From assembly GCA_964019415.1 (NCBI GenBank), contig OZ025884.1:4037193-4101192 (forward strand): a DNA stretch of 64,000 bases. The letters are read 5' to 3'. The stretch is from Ianthella basta. Lineage: Eukaryota; Porifera; Demospongiae; Verongiida; Ianthellidae. Below are positions 49,356 through 62,082 of this stretch, one piece after another. A model generated the notes under the pieces. It ran no database searches. It had not been told where the DNA came from and saw only the letters and a list, made by a program, of their open reading frames with translations. Each line of letters starts with the position of its first letter. Position 1 is the stretch's first letter. The position numbers and the translations under genes are program-made.

Positions 49356-52300
49356 TCACTTGTCCACTTGCTGACAGTACTCATCTGGTGCCAAATAGTA
49401 CTGACTTCTGAAGACCTGCTCTTCATTCTTTTCCAAGTATCTATGCAGTGTAGAGGTGACATGGCACAATGGACACAGAGATCTTGGGGTCAAACACACT
49501 ACACAAATTATGTAGGTTTGAGTTTAGCTGCAGTGCCTTGCATGACATCCTTAGATGTCACCCTAGTATCACTTAGGACCATTCAAAATGAATGGTGTGA
49601 TATTATTTATACTCAATTCAGCCTCACATATCATGCTCAAACAAACCAAAGAAGGAGCTACATATCAAATCTGCACACAGGACACCAGATGTTGGTTTAG
49701 TGCATTGGGCCGGGAAACAATTAAAGGTACAATACTTACTTTAGAAACTCCTCAAGCTGATTTGACAAGAGGACAAAGTCTTCACATTCCAGCGTCATAT
49801 ATGTCAAGTATCCTCGAAGCTTCACTGGAAATAAATGAGCCAAAGAACATAATATTATACATTCAACATAATTGTGCATATACGTATGTAGTTTTAGCAA
49901 ATAATTAGATGAGCAATACTGCAGCTTGAAGAAAGCTCGAGAGCCTTTGTCAACTGTTTACAGTCCATTCTTCAAGCTGCAGTATTGCTCATCTAATTAT
50001 TTGCTAAATCTACAATCGCAGCTATGAGCCTCTACCGAATCATACGTATGTAGTGTTGTCAGTTTGTATTCTGAAAACAACTGCATGCTCCCCAGAGAGC
50101 ATTTTCCATGTACATACACATGCACCATTTGGTTTACATTTGTGCTATTTCAAAACATTATAGTGTGTGCTCTTTATAGTATATAAAGCCCACCAAACAG
50201 TCTAAGCAGATGATCTGCCCCATAAACAGCTGACATGTCTGCACCAGGTTCTAGTGATTTCAAAATCTGAATAATAACAAGAGAAAGACATGAAACAGGA
50301 AAATGATCCTCAACTACTACACACTACACAATGTAGCAGGTATAACAGTGAATGGACAACATCATCACAATGTCATACTTTGAAGTACGTCGATATCCTA
50401 GCATTGAACAATATCTCCTAATGAACTATTACCTCTGCATTTTGTGGCTGTTCAAATTTGTACAGGAGTTGCTTTGTCAAAGTTTCATTGAAGTATCTCT
50501 GCAAACCCTTGGCAGTTTCAGAGGAAACCCCAGTCCTGTGGTGAGCAGAACCATACATGGACAACCAGTAACACAAATCATGTAGATCCCCAAACATGAA
50601 AGCAGTACTGTTGAAATAGATTCCATTTCACTATTCACTGATAGGTGGTTGCAATCTTCTTGAAATACCAGGGAAACCATTGTGAATGTTTTGGCGGGTA
50701 CAAAGTTGATTGTGCTGAAATAGAATGTCACAGTTGCAAACCTGCAACCTTAATGTGCTTTAGTTCAAAGAGTTTGTACAGAACATGTGACATTTTTGTT
50801 ACATGCACTTCACATTCAACGTGCCAGCACCTCCTAGCTATGACTATTATGAGTAGTTCACAGGTAGGCTTGGACCAATCTGGTTCATCCTCTTAGGAGT
50901 CCTTGCCTTAGCTAGAGTACGCATGCTGCCAACACTGTTGTCAAAACAGACATGAAAATCAGCTTTGTATGGTCTAGGGCAGAACTGCATAAGCAACACA
51001 TGAACTAGAATAGTGCAAGCATTTCTTGGGTTCATTTCCACAATTACCAGAATAACTCGTCAGTGCAGTTGCTAATACAGTGCCTCAAGGGTGTGTACGT
51101 ACATACATACCTTGCTGAGGCTGGATTGGTCTCAGCAACACTATCACAGTAGTCATCCAGTACTTGAGAGACAGTGGGATTAGCAGGGAGCTGTGAGAGC
51201 TACACAAGGGAATTGTCCATACATACAACCTTAGACGTAAAACATATGTCAACTCCTATACACCTACATATCATATGCTGTTCTAAATGCTGCCATCACC
51301 TTTCTATCTGCAACAGCCTGAGCATTATCAATTAATCTCTGCCTCAAGACATCAGGAAGGGGTATTCGCATATCATAGAAGTCTTGATCCTGCAAAGCAA
51401 ATGGATCAACATCATCCTGCATCATATTAGCTACTCCATGACAAGATGTAATACAGCAACACACACCTCAAAGCCCTTTGTTGCCCAGTTGGGCTGACTT
51501 TTCTGGCGTTTGGATCTCTCCCTTGAAGACTCTCGTGACGCTTCTCTAGACCCTCCTGTAATATCATCTGTGAATATGTACAGGTAACCTGCTTAACCCT
51601 ATCCCACACCATAAACATGTACACATAACAGTACTCGTCACAAGTTATTCACCAACTATACCTGCAGCTCTTCTCTTGCTGCTCTTACGTGATCGACTGC
51701 AAGGAAGACAAATGATTGTTATGACCGCTGAACCTGGACTACAGCATCCCACCCTTGTTGTTAGGTCAGAGGTTACACACCACACAGCATACCCGCACCA
51801 TGCCTATATGCATGCACAAAACATACTGTATAAGAAACACAGACATACCTATCATACTGGCGCTTCAGGTCTTGTTGCTTAGCAAGATTTTGATCATTGT
51901 ACTTGAGGACCCTAGATTCTGGAACCCACTCATCCCAGCTGCAAACAGAAAGCCAGCAGCATTGACTGATTTTATGACACTATGCATGTTTTCCAAGGTG
52001 TCAATGTGGTTACATGCAAAAGAGAGAGAAACAAGGAGGGCTACACAATGTCTAAAGCACTGCAGACAAAACTCAGTTTTGGATGCATGAGCAGTTTGCT
52101 GTGCAAATGAATTTAGACAGAAATGGCCATATGCCCAAATTTCTGGCCGCAGGACTATGTTAAGATAAGCACAGTGTATCAGAAAGGGTTGGTTCTCCAA
52201 TACCAGCTTCACAACAGGGTTGAAAACCTTGCCGACATTTCGACCAGATGCTCTGGTCTTCTTCAGGGCGAAGATCTTGATTAATATCTGGTAATACAAG

Positions 52301-54080
52301 TGCGTATTTCAAGTAGAAAACTCTGTGATGCACTAATTGAGAGCATGTTTCCAAGCATGATCTGATCTATGTGGGCACAAATTCTACAACAACTCTGGGA
52401 GTCTACCTACTGCTGTGTGTAACAGCCTCAATGGGCATGCTGCATGTCTTCTGACTAGAGATGTTTTCATTACACATGTTCTGGGCAAGGGCACGCAACC
52501 AACCAATATGTACAGCAGCAAACAGGAAAGGGTGTGTGCTCATACAGTAGAAGCACCTAACTACCAGTCAATACAGTGCAATTTTACAGCAGTACAAAGC
52601 AGTGACCTATCCTTCAACACTGCAACCAGACAAGGGATAATAGCTGACAACACAATGAGACTAATTTGACTACTGAAATGTCCAGATCCTGCCTCTAGTT
52701 ACACTCACGTGCATATGTAGAGACTGGAAGATGAGTCTAAAGTCCTTACAACAGTATTATTTCATCATATTTCACCAATTGCTTACCCTTTATTCCATCC
52801 ACTGTAATGGACATAGTACTTGATGTCCTTCTCCTTCACTTCAACCTTGAGACACTGAAATGAAAGAAATCTCATTAAGGGGACCATTACATGGTGTCAT
52901 AGTGATGACCAGGCTGAACTTGCAGCAATTCCAAACAAGTGGCACACTGTAATAAGAGGATTTCCTTAGCAATAGACTAAGTGCTGCTACCGGTACTGAA
53001 ACATGAAGATGACTACATGATGCAGATGCACTTTGATTAAAGGTTTTCACAAAGCCCTTGTATTCACCAAAAGTCTAACGACAGTAGTGGGTCTGTCGTG
53101 TGTTTTGTGAACATCTATTAACTGTCAAAATTCACAAAATAATGACCCATGAAACTTCGTACACATACGGTTATGGTTATGATTGTGTTTCTGGCTATGA
53201 CACACTTCATCCACTGTCATGTTCCAGCTACAGTCACACTTCACCCAGGTACTTTGGAAACAGTTTACTGAAGTCATGTCAGTTCTATACCAGTTGAAGA
53301 AGATCTTCTGATTGAAATGTCCTGGACACTGATAATCTTTGTTAATCTCAGTAGCTGCACTATTGCTCAACATCGCCTCACCAGCTACCTATACACAGCA
53401 CTGAGCCTCTATCAATCATATTCTCAGTGGAGAATATACAGTAGAGCACATACATACTTCACTGATTGTGCACATTCAGTGTGTTAGCATCCATAAGACA
53501 TGGCTAGCTGGTGTACAACACTGCTGACCAGTCCACAGCCATCCACAGCTCCAAGATCTAAAACACAATGATCAATGAGGGAGCAGCCATGCCAAAAAAT
53601 GGCTACCATTGTGGTCAAGTTTGTAAGGGTGCAATCTGGGACAGATTGCAAGTAACCAAGGAGACACGCATATCTTTGAGTTGCTGTGGGTTTGTTTTAG
53701 ACTCACTACAAGAGACAGGAGACATGGAACTGCATGGGTTGTGGCTGCCATCCAGCATACCATTCACTACGTAATTGAATCACTAGTGTTCCGTTCGGTC
53801 AGAACACCCATCGCAAGCAGGCCAAATACAAACAGACCACATTATCGCTCCACAGTCCCAAGGCACTAGCTTCATTTATACGCCTAGCCCAGGGTGCTTC
53901 GGAAGACAGCCACTTACATGTGACGACCCGACCTAACGCCACTCCTAGATAACTACACGTTTATTTGGTTACTGATCCAAACGACTCCAGCACATCTCTA
54001 ACCTTTGCTTCATAGATCATGGACCCATGGTGGCAAAGCACTTTATCTCCTTCTGCAAACTTGGGCTTGGTCGCAGGCAT
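49356..54080 (-). CDS. MORF4L1: Mortality factor 4-like protein 1 (MRG15), chromodomain and MRG domain
   Basis: Chromatin reader of methylated H3K36, a subunit of NuA4 acetyltransferase and Sin3 deacetylase complexes. Minus-strand exons: 54003-54080 (MPATKPKFAEGDKVLCHHG, start), 52787-52854 (KEKDIKYYVHYSGWNKG), 51849-51938 (DEWVPESRVLKYNDQNLAKQ), 51662-51697, about 51469-51575 (Ser/Arg-rich linker), about 51300-51390 (MRIPLPDVLRQRLIDNAQAV), 51114-51200, about 50436-50530 (TLTKQLLYKFEQPQNAE), 50180-50270, about 49737-49822 (TLECEDFVLLSNQLEEFLK) and 49356-49438 (stop). The first three form the chromo barrel with the aromatic cage region (YSGWNKGWDEWVPE). The rest forms the MRG domain. The gene appears complete. 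Confidence 0.92.
49893..50045 (+). mobile_element. Hairpin element with 41-bp perfect arms and family tail
   Basis: 49893-49933 is the exact reverse complement of 49968-50008. The 34-base loop plus the arm edge holds a degenerate hammerhead-like motif (GCAGC, TTGAAGA, AAGC-TCGA-GAGCC, TTTGTC). The tail GCTATGAGCCTCTACCGAAT follows at 50021. The perfect arms suggest recent origin or copying. It lies in a MORF4L1 intron. Confidence 0.75.
52231..52269 (-). repeat. Isolated hammerhead-like motif
   Basis: On the minus strand: GCC, CTGAAGA, a strong 7-bp stem GACCAGA-GCA-TCTGGTC, GAAATGTC, GGC. It is the best-formed stem II in the window and lacks obvious flanking arms. It lies in a MORF4L1 intron. 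Confidence 0.55.
53265..53425 (+). mobile_element. Hammerhead-like hairpin element copy
   Basis: Motif at 53290-53325: CCAG, TTGAAGA, GATC-TTCT-GATT, GAAATGTC, CTGG. The tail GCACTGAGCCTCTATCAATC lies near 53398. It aligns along its length with the copy at 31633-31790, so both derive from one source. Confidence 0.65.
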
Positions 54081-54215
54081 CTAGAGCAGACAATTTATAC
54101 TAAAAGTACTGGTTAGGCTTACAATATAAAAGCATTTCCTGTCTGCCCCCGCGTTCCTGGCGCTCTCTGGTTGTCTGTCCCTCTGACATCTTGGAGTTAC
54201 TTTGTGTGCTGAACA
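54081..54215. promoter_or_regulatory. Divergent promoter between MORF4L1 and FBP1
   Basis: 135 bp separate the two start codons, with transcription leaving in both directions. The stretch holds a C-rich CTGCCCCCGCG segment and no clear TATA box in either direction. Confidence 0.6.
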
Positions 54216-57200
54216 ATGGCTAAACAGGGAGAAGACTTCGATACCAACTCCATGACTCTAACCCGTTTTGTTCTGACAGAGCAGCACAAGGTGGCTGGAG
54301 CTACTGGCGACCTAACTTTCTTGCTCAACTCTCTACTCACCGCGATCAAAGCCGTTTCCTCTGCGGTCAGACGAGCTGGTTTTGCCAAACTGTGAGCGTA
54401 TTGGCCAGTGCATTGTGGCTATTGCTGGGCAATGACTGCATGACACATCACCTCACTAATAATTGTTAGAAAAGTTTATCGGTACTCGCAAGACGCGCAT
54501 CACTGTGATGGCATGGACACCCTGCCTTTGTCGGCCCTACCCGCGTTGTTCTGACGCAGTGTAGGGTCTAATAGATGTTCATGTCTGTATGCCATAGACC
54601 ACACATGTACTATATGGGTGCACTGTACGTTTACGTACCACAGGAATTGGTAGTGAGGTTTGTGTGAGCAGTGTGCCTGAGTATAGTGTGTAGTAGCTAT
54701 GCAAATTCTGCCGAAGTGCTCAGTCTGTACATGACCTGTCTCCACTTCCTGGTTGCAAATTGGCACCCACCACTTTCTTGGTTTCTGAATTTGTTATGGA
54801 ACTCTGAGCATCGCTCCTAGAGGCCATACAAAGAGACAGCCTTTACTGTTTGCGTTGCTTTTGTTTCCCCTGCAGGGGTTCTCTGGTAGGTTCCACAAAT
54901 GTGCAAGGAGAGGACGTGAAGAAGTTGGATGTAATGGCCAATGACCTCTTCATTAATATGCTCCAGTCATCTTACCAGGTCTGTACCTAGTTTATCAAGT
55001 AACAAAGGTATACTGTTTTGCTGTGGATGTACAGAGACAATCTGTTATGCCAATATTCATATGTTCTCTTCTTTAGGTGGGTGTAATGCTGTCTGAGGAG
55101 AACCCTGAGCTCATTGAAGTGGATGCTGGGCAGAGAGGTAAATATGTAGTGGCATTTGACCCACTGGATGGATCCTCCAACATCGACTGTTTGGTTTCCA
55201 TTGGCTCCATCTTTGGCATATGGAAGAAGGTTGGTGTTGCAGGATGTTGTCATCTGTAATACTACTACCACATTATGCTATTTATGTGTGTACTTGATTT
55301 TGGTGTATGAACACAGACCACTACAGTCTTGAATGATGTGCAGAACGCTGGCCAAAACACTTGAACCTTTTACTCGCTGTATGTGTATATGCCTCATGTG
55401 ATCCCATCATCTGTCTGCTCTTCTGCTGTTGTATATCTGTGCCTGTAAGTGCTGGTATTCACTAATAAATGAAACATCTTCAGTTTCAGGTGTTTTGAGT
55501 AGTATTTCTGCAAATTATTCAAGATGAGTCTTTTCTGCAGCCACTCAGACCTTACCAGTATCTACTATGCTGTCAGACAAGTATTCTAATTATGCAAGAG
55601 TGAACGTAACATGAAACATTTGACTTTTATGGTGCTGAAGATAGTAGGGTTTGGACATGGGGCAAACTAGTAATTTGACAGCAGTTGTTAGAATCACGTG
55701 CCTCAATGTGTTCATGAGGTGTTCCTTTGGAATGTATGGCTCTTCAAGGTGCTACTTACGTGAATTGCTGACTTTGTACATGCGCCCTATTATCCCCTTC
55801 GAACCATGACTTCATGTAAGGCACTGTGGCATTTGAGCAATGTCATGACACCTTGACCTATGACACAATTTGCAGTAACTGCTTCCTTTATGGTACTGCA
55901 GGTTTGTGATGGCCCTGCCTGCAAGGATGACATTATCCAGCCTGGGCGTTCGCAAGTTGCAGCAGGCTATGCTCTCTATGGAAGTGCTACCATGATTGTC
56001 CTGTCCACTGGTTCTGGAGTGAATGGTTTCACTTTGGATCCTGTGAGTGGTCTCTCTGTGACCTGGCTTGCTATACCAGCTACGTAGTTTGTGATTGTGT
56101 CCTGACAGAATTGTCGTGCTTTCTTAAGGCATGTTCATACTGGACTTTGAATCTGGATGTGACCCAGATTGGAACATTCACACTGAATGCACATTGAATG
56201 TGATCTGGATTGAATCCAAATTCAGCCTAACCATCTCCCAAGGTGGTTTCAATCCAGCTCAAACTGGTTTGCAAGTTCAATTATGCGGAAAATGCATATG
56301 TTTGTTTCTCTACTGTAAGTCAAAGGCAGCAAGCAAATGGACTGAAACGATCGACAAATCACACCAATTTGTCTTCGAACATTATTGCCCTGCTTCTACT
56401 CCAAAGTAGGTAGCTGGGTTGAAAAAGAGCTTGGAAACACCACAAGCTAGTCTCAGGTCCAGAGAAAACCACTGGCAATGGTGCACCTTGTATCTAATGA
56501 TGATTTTCGATGTGACAACGAATGTTATGCATGTTTCTTTATTTAGCTAAGGAGATTTGAATGATTACAGTGTGAATGTGGCCAATGCGCATCAAATTGG
56601 AATGGACTAACACACACAGTTTAATATGTCCGAATGGATCCTCAGGTCATCTCTAGTGAGGGTGCCAGTGAGATTACCGCAAAGAAGAAAATAGCCATCT
56701 TTATGAGATGCCTTTCAATGAGTGTGATTATGTGTGCAGAGAACATTGAGAAATTACTGCCTCAGGACAGCCGTTAAGACACTACTCAAGGAATGGGATG
56801 ACATACATGCACGGGCAAGCTAATCCATGGCCGAAAGCATTGCAATGTTAAAACCTGTGATTACACTATCAGTACCAGCCCTTAAAATGTCTTGTCTCAC
56901 TGCATGAACTTATACTGTGTTAATAGTGATTTGTATAGACTACGTAGTGAACAGACCCATCCTTTGGGTGGGTCCTCCTGTTGGTTCAGCATGCACTAGC
57001 AAGCCAAGTCATGCCCCAGCAAGTAGCATGCAGTTTAAATTATGAAAGGTAGTGTGTTGCTGGCCATGCAATTGCAAGTGTGTACAGGTTTGCTTGTAGC
57101 CAAAGTTCAAGGTAAGGTCCCAACGTTCTTCTATCAAATGCACTGTGCCTAAGGTGTAGGGATGTAGTGGAGTCATTAGTTTAGCATGTCATCTTGGTCA

Positions 57201-58741
57201 ATGACGGTAGTGGCCCTAGAGCACCAGCAGAACTGCAACTTGGTCCAAACTGTGTTCCTTGAACAACTTATTCTTGGGTGTTATTTGTTTGTCCACTGCG
57301 GGTGTTTGGAAGGAGAGATAGCTTGGTGAGGCAACTCTGGATGAGAGTCACTGCAATTGATTGTAATAGTAGCACCCAAATGGTGCCACATGCTTTATGC
57401 GGTTCCATGATCAGCACTGAGTTTACCTCATCCTTGTCTGTGTGCACAATGTTACTAGTTTGTTTGTGTTTACTTCCCATAGTGCACCACAGTATCTCTT
57501 CCTGTACAGGCTCTGGGTGAATTTATCCTTACTGATCCTGACATGAAGATTCCAGCAAGAGGCAAAATTTTCTCCATCAATGAGGGTTATGCTCAGTATT
57601 GGGATGAATCTGTTAAGAAGTATGTGGAATTGTGCAAGAAGCCTGAAGTGAGTATGCGCTACACTATTGCACTATTCCTTATCTAATTCAGGTGATGTTT
57701 GGATGTTATTAGATTAGTATTGAATAGACGTTCAATGCACACTTACTGCTGAATGTGCAGACAAACCAAGTCAGGAATTGATTCAAGTCTTGCCAGTTCC
57801 GCTGCTCAAAATAGTTATGGGACTTGACCACTTGAACATACTTTTAAAGTGCACGAATCTGTGATATGATTTGAGGGGGTCTCTGTGTGCAAAGTGTGGA
57901 TCATTTCATCATTCTTACCAATGGTACATATGAATCATAGTGTTGCCAAGTGTAAATCACAGTCTGTACATGCCTCAAATACTTGCACGACTGGCATCAC
58001 TTGCTACGTGTATGGACTTTGCCAGAACATAGCACTGTAAGTATACGGTAAGTGATAGTTATAGACCTCTACGTGTGTGGTTTGTTGTTGTCTCAAAACC
58101 TAAATTTAACGGCACCCTTTTAGCTATGACACTGTTCCAGCGTCCATTATATTCACACTAGCCTATTCTGTTATTGCATTGTCTGTTTTGTCGTGCTATA
58201 TCTTACTGATATTCTAATGTGTGATTCTATGGTGTGATGTGACTTGCTGCAGGACGGCAGTGCCCCATTAGGTGCCAGATACGTGGGCTCCATGGTGGCA
58301 GACATGCACAGGACTCTCAAATATGGTGGCATCTTCATGTACCCCGCCACGACTAAGTCACCCAGTGGAAAGGTACATACTGCAGCTCATTATGCTAGTT
58401 CTGCTTAATTCAATGTTTCATAGGTCCCTATATGATGATGTGTATTGGCCAGCAATACTTGATGGACACTTTATTTGCTTGATGCGTGTCCACTCTTCAT
58501 ATACCTAACACTTTTATTTGATGTTTTCCACTTTTCTCTTCCTCTTTAGCTTCGTCTCCAGTATGAGTGCAACCCCATGGCCTACATTATAGAGCAGGCT
58601 GGAGGAAAGGCTGAATCCGGCGAAGGCCCTATTCTAGACATCAAGCCCACTGACATCCATCAGAGGGCACCCATATTCATTGGATCCAAGGAGAATGTGA
58701 ATGACTACATGGCTGTTCGCAAGGCTGTACTTGGGAAATAA
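54216..58741 (+). CDS. FBP1: Fructose-1,6-bisphosphatase
   Basis: Cytosolic gluconeogenic enzyme that hydrolyses fructose 1,6-bisphosphate to fructose 6-phosphate. Seven exons join in phase: 54216-54391 ([19 protein letters not shown]), 54876-54978, 55077-55229, 55902-56042, 57510-57647, 58253-58372 and 58550-58741. Motifs: the N-terminal AMP-binding region ([11 protein letters not shown]), metal-binding SEENPE, the signature [13 protein letters not shown], the substrate-binding [20 protein letters not shown], and [14 protein letters not shown] near the C terminus. Length (about 340 residues) and exon order match animal FBP. The gene looks complete and functional. Confidence 0.95.
56128..56587. 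mobile_element. Possible MITE in an FBP1 intron
   Basis: The left end GGCATGTTCATACTGGACT and the right end, which reads on the opposite strand GGCCACATTCACACTGTAAT, are imperfect inverted repeats around a 450-bp body. The body has further inverted pieces such as ACATTGAATGTGATCTGGAT. GGCCNNNTTCACACTG-like termini occur on Harbinger and hAT-type MITEs. No clear target duplication was seen. Confidence 0.4.
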
Positions 58742-60189
58742 GCTGTGTGCAGTGGCTCTAGAATGAACAAATTAAATGTAGTGTAGCAATATTTGCCATG
58801 TGGCTACAGTATAATTCCAATTAGTACTAGTGTCTGGACGAACCTGTACGTACTATACTGCATGCAGAGCTACAGTGTAAGGGCTAACCAGCTAGACCAG
58901 CTACTGCCCAGCTAGCTATAGGCACAGGCATGGTCAAGGAGGGAAGAGGTAAGTACATAGTGAATTTCCCATAATAATATATAATTGCACATAAGAACTG
59001 TACTATAGCTACTATAAATATATAGTTCATTGATAGCAGATGGCTCCAGTGCTGTACACCTAGGGAGTATATGACTTGTTGAATCAAAAGCAGCAGGCAC
59101 TTGCGTATACCTGTAATAATTCACTGGTCCATTGTGCCTGGTCCATCCTTAACTGGTATATCCTGTATTGCCAAATCTTCATTCTATGATACCTTAACCT
59201 GACTACTGTTGAATGCAGTAAAGTCAACGACAGCCGATGGCCGGTCCTATAACTTGGATGTATGACATTTGCCATTAAAACATCAGCCGCTTGTCATCTG
59301 CATTCTGCAGCTAGTGAATAGTCTCTGCATGACATGAATTTGCTGGATGCTGTACAGACAACAACGAGACAATATACTGGTACATTTCATGCATGTGCAA
59401 GTGCAAGCATATAAGGGTGCTTAATCTTAGTAACAAGCACTTCCACCAATACATTAGAAGTATTACATTTCACTAACAGTGCACAGGCACACGTGCAAAT
59501 GAGATTTACCATGTGCTTTGACTTGTTTTGCTTCTAACTTTCAGTAGTGACTGGAGCACTAACAATTGGATCAAGTAAACGCATTTTATGGCATGTTGGT
59601 TATATGTCCTACGCATACATGCATGAACACATCGCTGACTTCCCATGAATCTATGCTCATGGTAGCTTTAGTTATAGTCTCCCAACAGGGTGCATGCAAT
59701 GCATGCAATACCTGTGCATGCAATACCTGCTTCAAGTGCTTCATCTTGAGCTACTGGTGCTCAACCTATGTGACATCTGAAGATACTGGGCCCAATGGTG
59801 TTTGCGGCATTTCTCCTCAAGCTCCTCTTCTCACAATTGCTGAACACAAGCTGATAACGTTGGAGTGTGAGGAATGTGGTGATGCGGTGATATCCCTCCT
59901 CTTTGGCAACTGCCACCATGACTGTGAAAGGCACTCAGAAGGCCTACCAGACCACCCTCTGGTGGGGAACACTATCTACTGAGGGATACACTACTCTCTT
60001 TGTGATAGGTTCTGGGGAATACTGACACTGTACAGCACTGGGGACAATATTCACTCTCAGACCACCACTGGGATGTCTGAGTGCATTGCCCTAATGGAAG
60101 GAGGTTCTATTTTTATTCACTATGCGCTCCTGGTAATCTGCATATTTTGAGCTAATTATTATGGGCTACTGCATACTTACGCTTGCTGC
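58742..60189. other. Intergenic space downstream of FBP1
   Basis: A 138-codon plus-strand frame at 59566-59982 includes a Cys-rich run with a GCATGCAATACCT tandem repeat and a segment SEDTGPNGVCGISPQAPLL. I do not recognise it and regard it as uncertain. Nothing else is evident. Confidence 0.4.
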
Positions 60190-60197
60190 AAGAAGCT

Positions 60198-60304
60198 CTT
60201 TAAGAGGGGCCATCAGCTATGTAGTGGACCTCCTCTCTGCCTCCAACGCTGCCCTGGAGTCGCTCTGTGAGCAAGCCATCATCATCCAGTCTGACCGGCA
60301 GTAA
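60198..60304 (+). pseudogene. Exon-like block of unknown origin
   Basis: After an acceptor-like GCTTGCTGCAAG, the plus strand reads SSLRGAISYVVDLLSASNAA and continues LESLCEQAIIIQSDRQ before a stop. The composition looks protein-coding (a C-terminal helix), yet no matching upstream exons were found nearby. It may be a stray exon of a decayed gene or transposon. Confidence 0.3.
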
Positions 60305-60471
60305 GGCCACGAATGTGACCACCCTTTCAGCTAATGCGCAGAAACAGTTGCAAGATTCAGAAAACGATGTACGACGAAGTCACTGTTTCATTTGGGTATC
60401 GGTCCCCTAGCTACATGCATGTAGATCGTCACTTCGTCGGCAGTTAACTAGGTCTGAAACTAGCTAACTGT

Positions 60472-60915
60472 ATGTCCTGGCAACGTATCATTTCACCTTG
60501 CCAGGATGAGTCGAGTAAGAGGAGGAAGGTACTTTCGTTCGAGGATGCACAGGCCATTTCACGGGAGAATTCACAGCTCAGACAGCAGTTCGCTCTCCAG
60601 TGTTCACAACTTGCTGATGCTGTCGCGAAAATATCCACCTTGCCTACCTCTCGTCAGCAAGCTATTCGCAATCGACTACTGTGCAGCTACGCACACAGTG
60701 CATACGTATACAGTAGGCATAGACTCATGCTTTATTTCACACCCATGCCTCTTGTGGAAAAGAACGACCGAGTGGTCAGGCGTAGCGCTAAGGGTCAGTA
60801 CACCAACGTCAGCAATTTCAGGATTCACCTGACCCACTACGTGAAGGGTGGAGAAAGTTCAGCAATGGGCAGAACTTGGGGTGAGCTGCGACACCGTGAC
60901 AGTAGCGTAGTGTAG
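60472..60915 (+). CDS. Open frame of 147 codons with a basic/coiled-coil start, unknown
   Basis: Begins MSWQRIISPCQDESSKRRKV and continues through a Gln/Leu-rich, probably coiled-coil stretch (SRENSQLRQQFALQCSQLAD). The later part (KNDRVVRRSAKGQYTN) is less convincing. It may be the first exon of the P-loop gene that follows, since both lie on the plus strand 450 bases apart, but no clear donor proves this. Confidence 0.35.
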   Translation: MSWQRIISPCQDESSKRRKVLSFEDAQAISRENSQLRQQFALQCSQLADAVAKISTLPTSRQQAIRNRLLCSYAHSAYVYSRHRLMLYFTPMPLVEKNDRVVRRSAKGQYTNVSNFRIHLTHYVKGGESSAMGRTWGELRHRDSSVV

Positions 60916-61363
60916 CCGCGTAGTGAAATAAAGGTAGAGGCTCACATGTAGGCTAGGCAGCTGCACACTCTTTCCGTTACGTTCTATTCTGAGTAGCTAC
61001 CGCTTTGGAAATAACTGTTAAACAAGCGAGATTTACGACCGGTGTGATGTTCCGAACACTGTGTCCCCTCGCAAATAACACAGACATATGTATATAACTA
61101 ACTTGCTCTCAGATAGCGCAGGAACAGGAGAAACGACGGTGTGTGTGTGTGCGTGCGTGCGTGGTAGCTAACCATTTTGAGTGTATAGCTACTAAAGGTA
61201 GATGCACACATACATACTCCCCTACAGTACCTGTGCCTGCCATAAACATGATTATATAGAGCTGTATATGCTTATATACAATCACAATAATGTGTAATTG
61301 TCTGATGATAACCATTAAAAGATTAAATTATATATAATATCTGGTGTCTGTCCTTAATTGCAG

Positions 61364-62082
61364 GCAAGCCTTCTTCACGGCTTCAGATGCCAGACATGAG
61401 AAATGGATTGACCGTATCTGCCAGTCCCTGGATAATTATCTACTCTTTTTTACTGCGAAAGGCTCCAAAATTGAGGAATACCTAATGGAAAAGGTAACAG
61501 CCTTCCAAGACCCTGGCTACATTGTGCAAGATATAGATGACAGTGAAGAAGAATTGCCACAACCCCCTGACAACTATACCATCCCCACAGTCAGAGCTGC
61601 TACTGTGGTCGGCTTGCAAGAGTGCAACGAAGGGATTTGGGTGTTCAATAAAGACGTCCATATCAATGCTACAGGACAGTTCATACTTCCGATTGAATCA
61701 TTCCCCTATGTATATATGGCTGGGGAAATTCTACCCTAGCCAGCAAGGCTATGATAGTGAATCACTCGGCATCATTTAGGACAACAGCCTATCTGCTAAT
61801 GTCATGTTACCCTTGGATGACAGTGCAGTCGTCAATCTGATCAAGAGCCTTTGGGCATGCTATGCCGAGAACTTTGCAGCTGCTCTCCTCTTGCTGGGAT
61901 CTATAGTGATGGCTAATCACTATGAGGCCCTGTACCACAGGTTCCAGAAGATACCGGCAACCCTGGCTTATGGTGAAATCAACTGTGGTAAGACCACGGC
62001 CACCAAAGCAGCACTGTCAATGGTGGGTGCACAGAACACAAACCTTTTCAAGGCAATTACAGATGCCAAAGGTTACAGGTGA
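61364..62082 (+). pseudogene. P-loop protein fragment, DUF927-like, probably transposon-derived or decaying
   Basis: An acceptor-like TTAATTGCAG opens a frame reading QAFFTASDARHEKWIDRICQ and later TIPTVRAATVVGLQECNEG. A second frame from 61804 reads LIKSLWACYAENFAAALLLL and then a nucleotide-binding loop, LAYGEINCGKTTATKAALSM. The GxxxxGKT loop followed by a helix and the ANHYEALYHRF lead-in resemble DUF927-type or superfamily-3-like ATPases. The two blocks are in different frames with no evident intron between them, so the copy seems broken or a splice is unseen. The downstream parts of the ATPase are missing. Confidence 0.4.
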
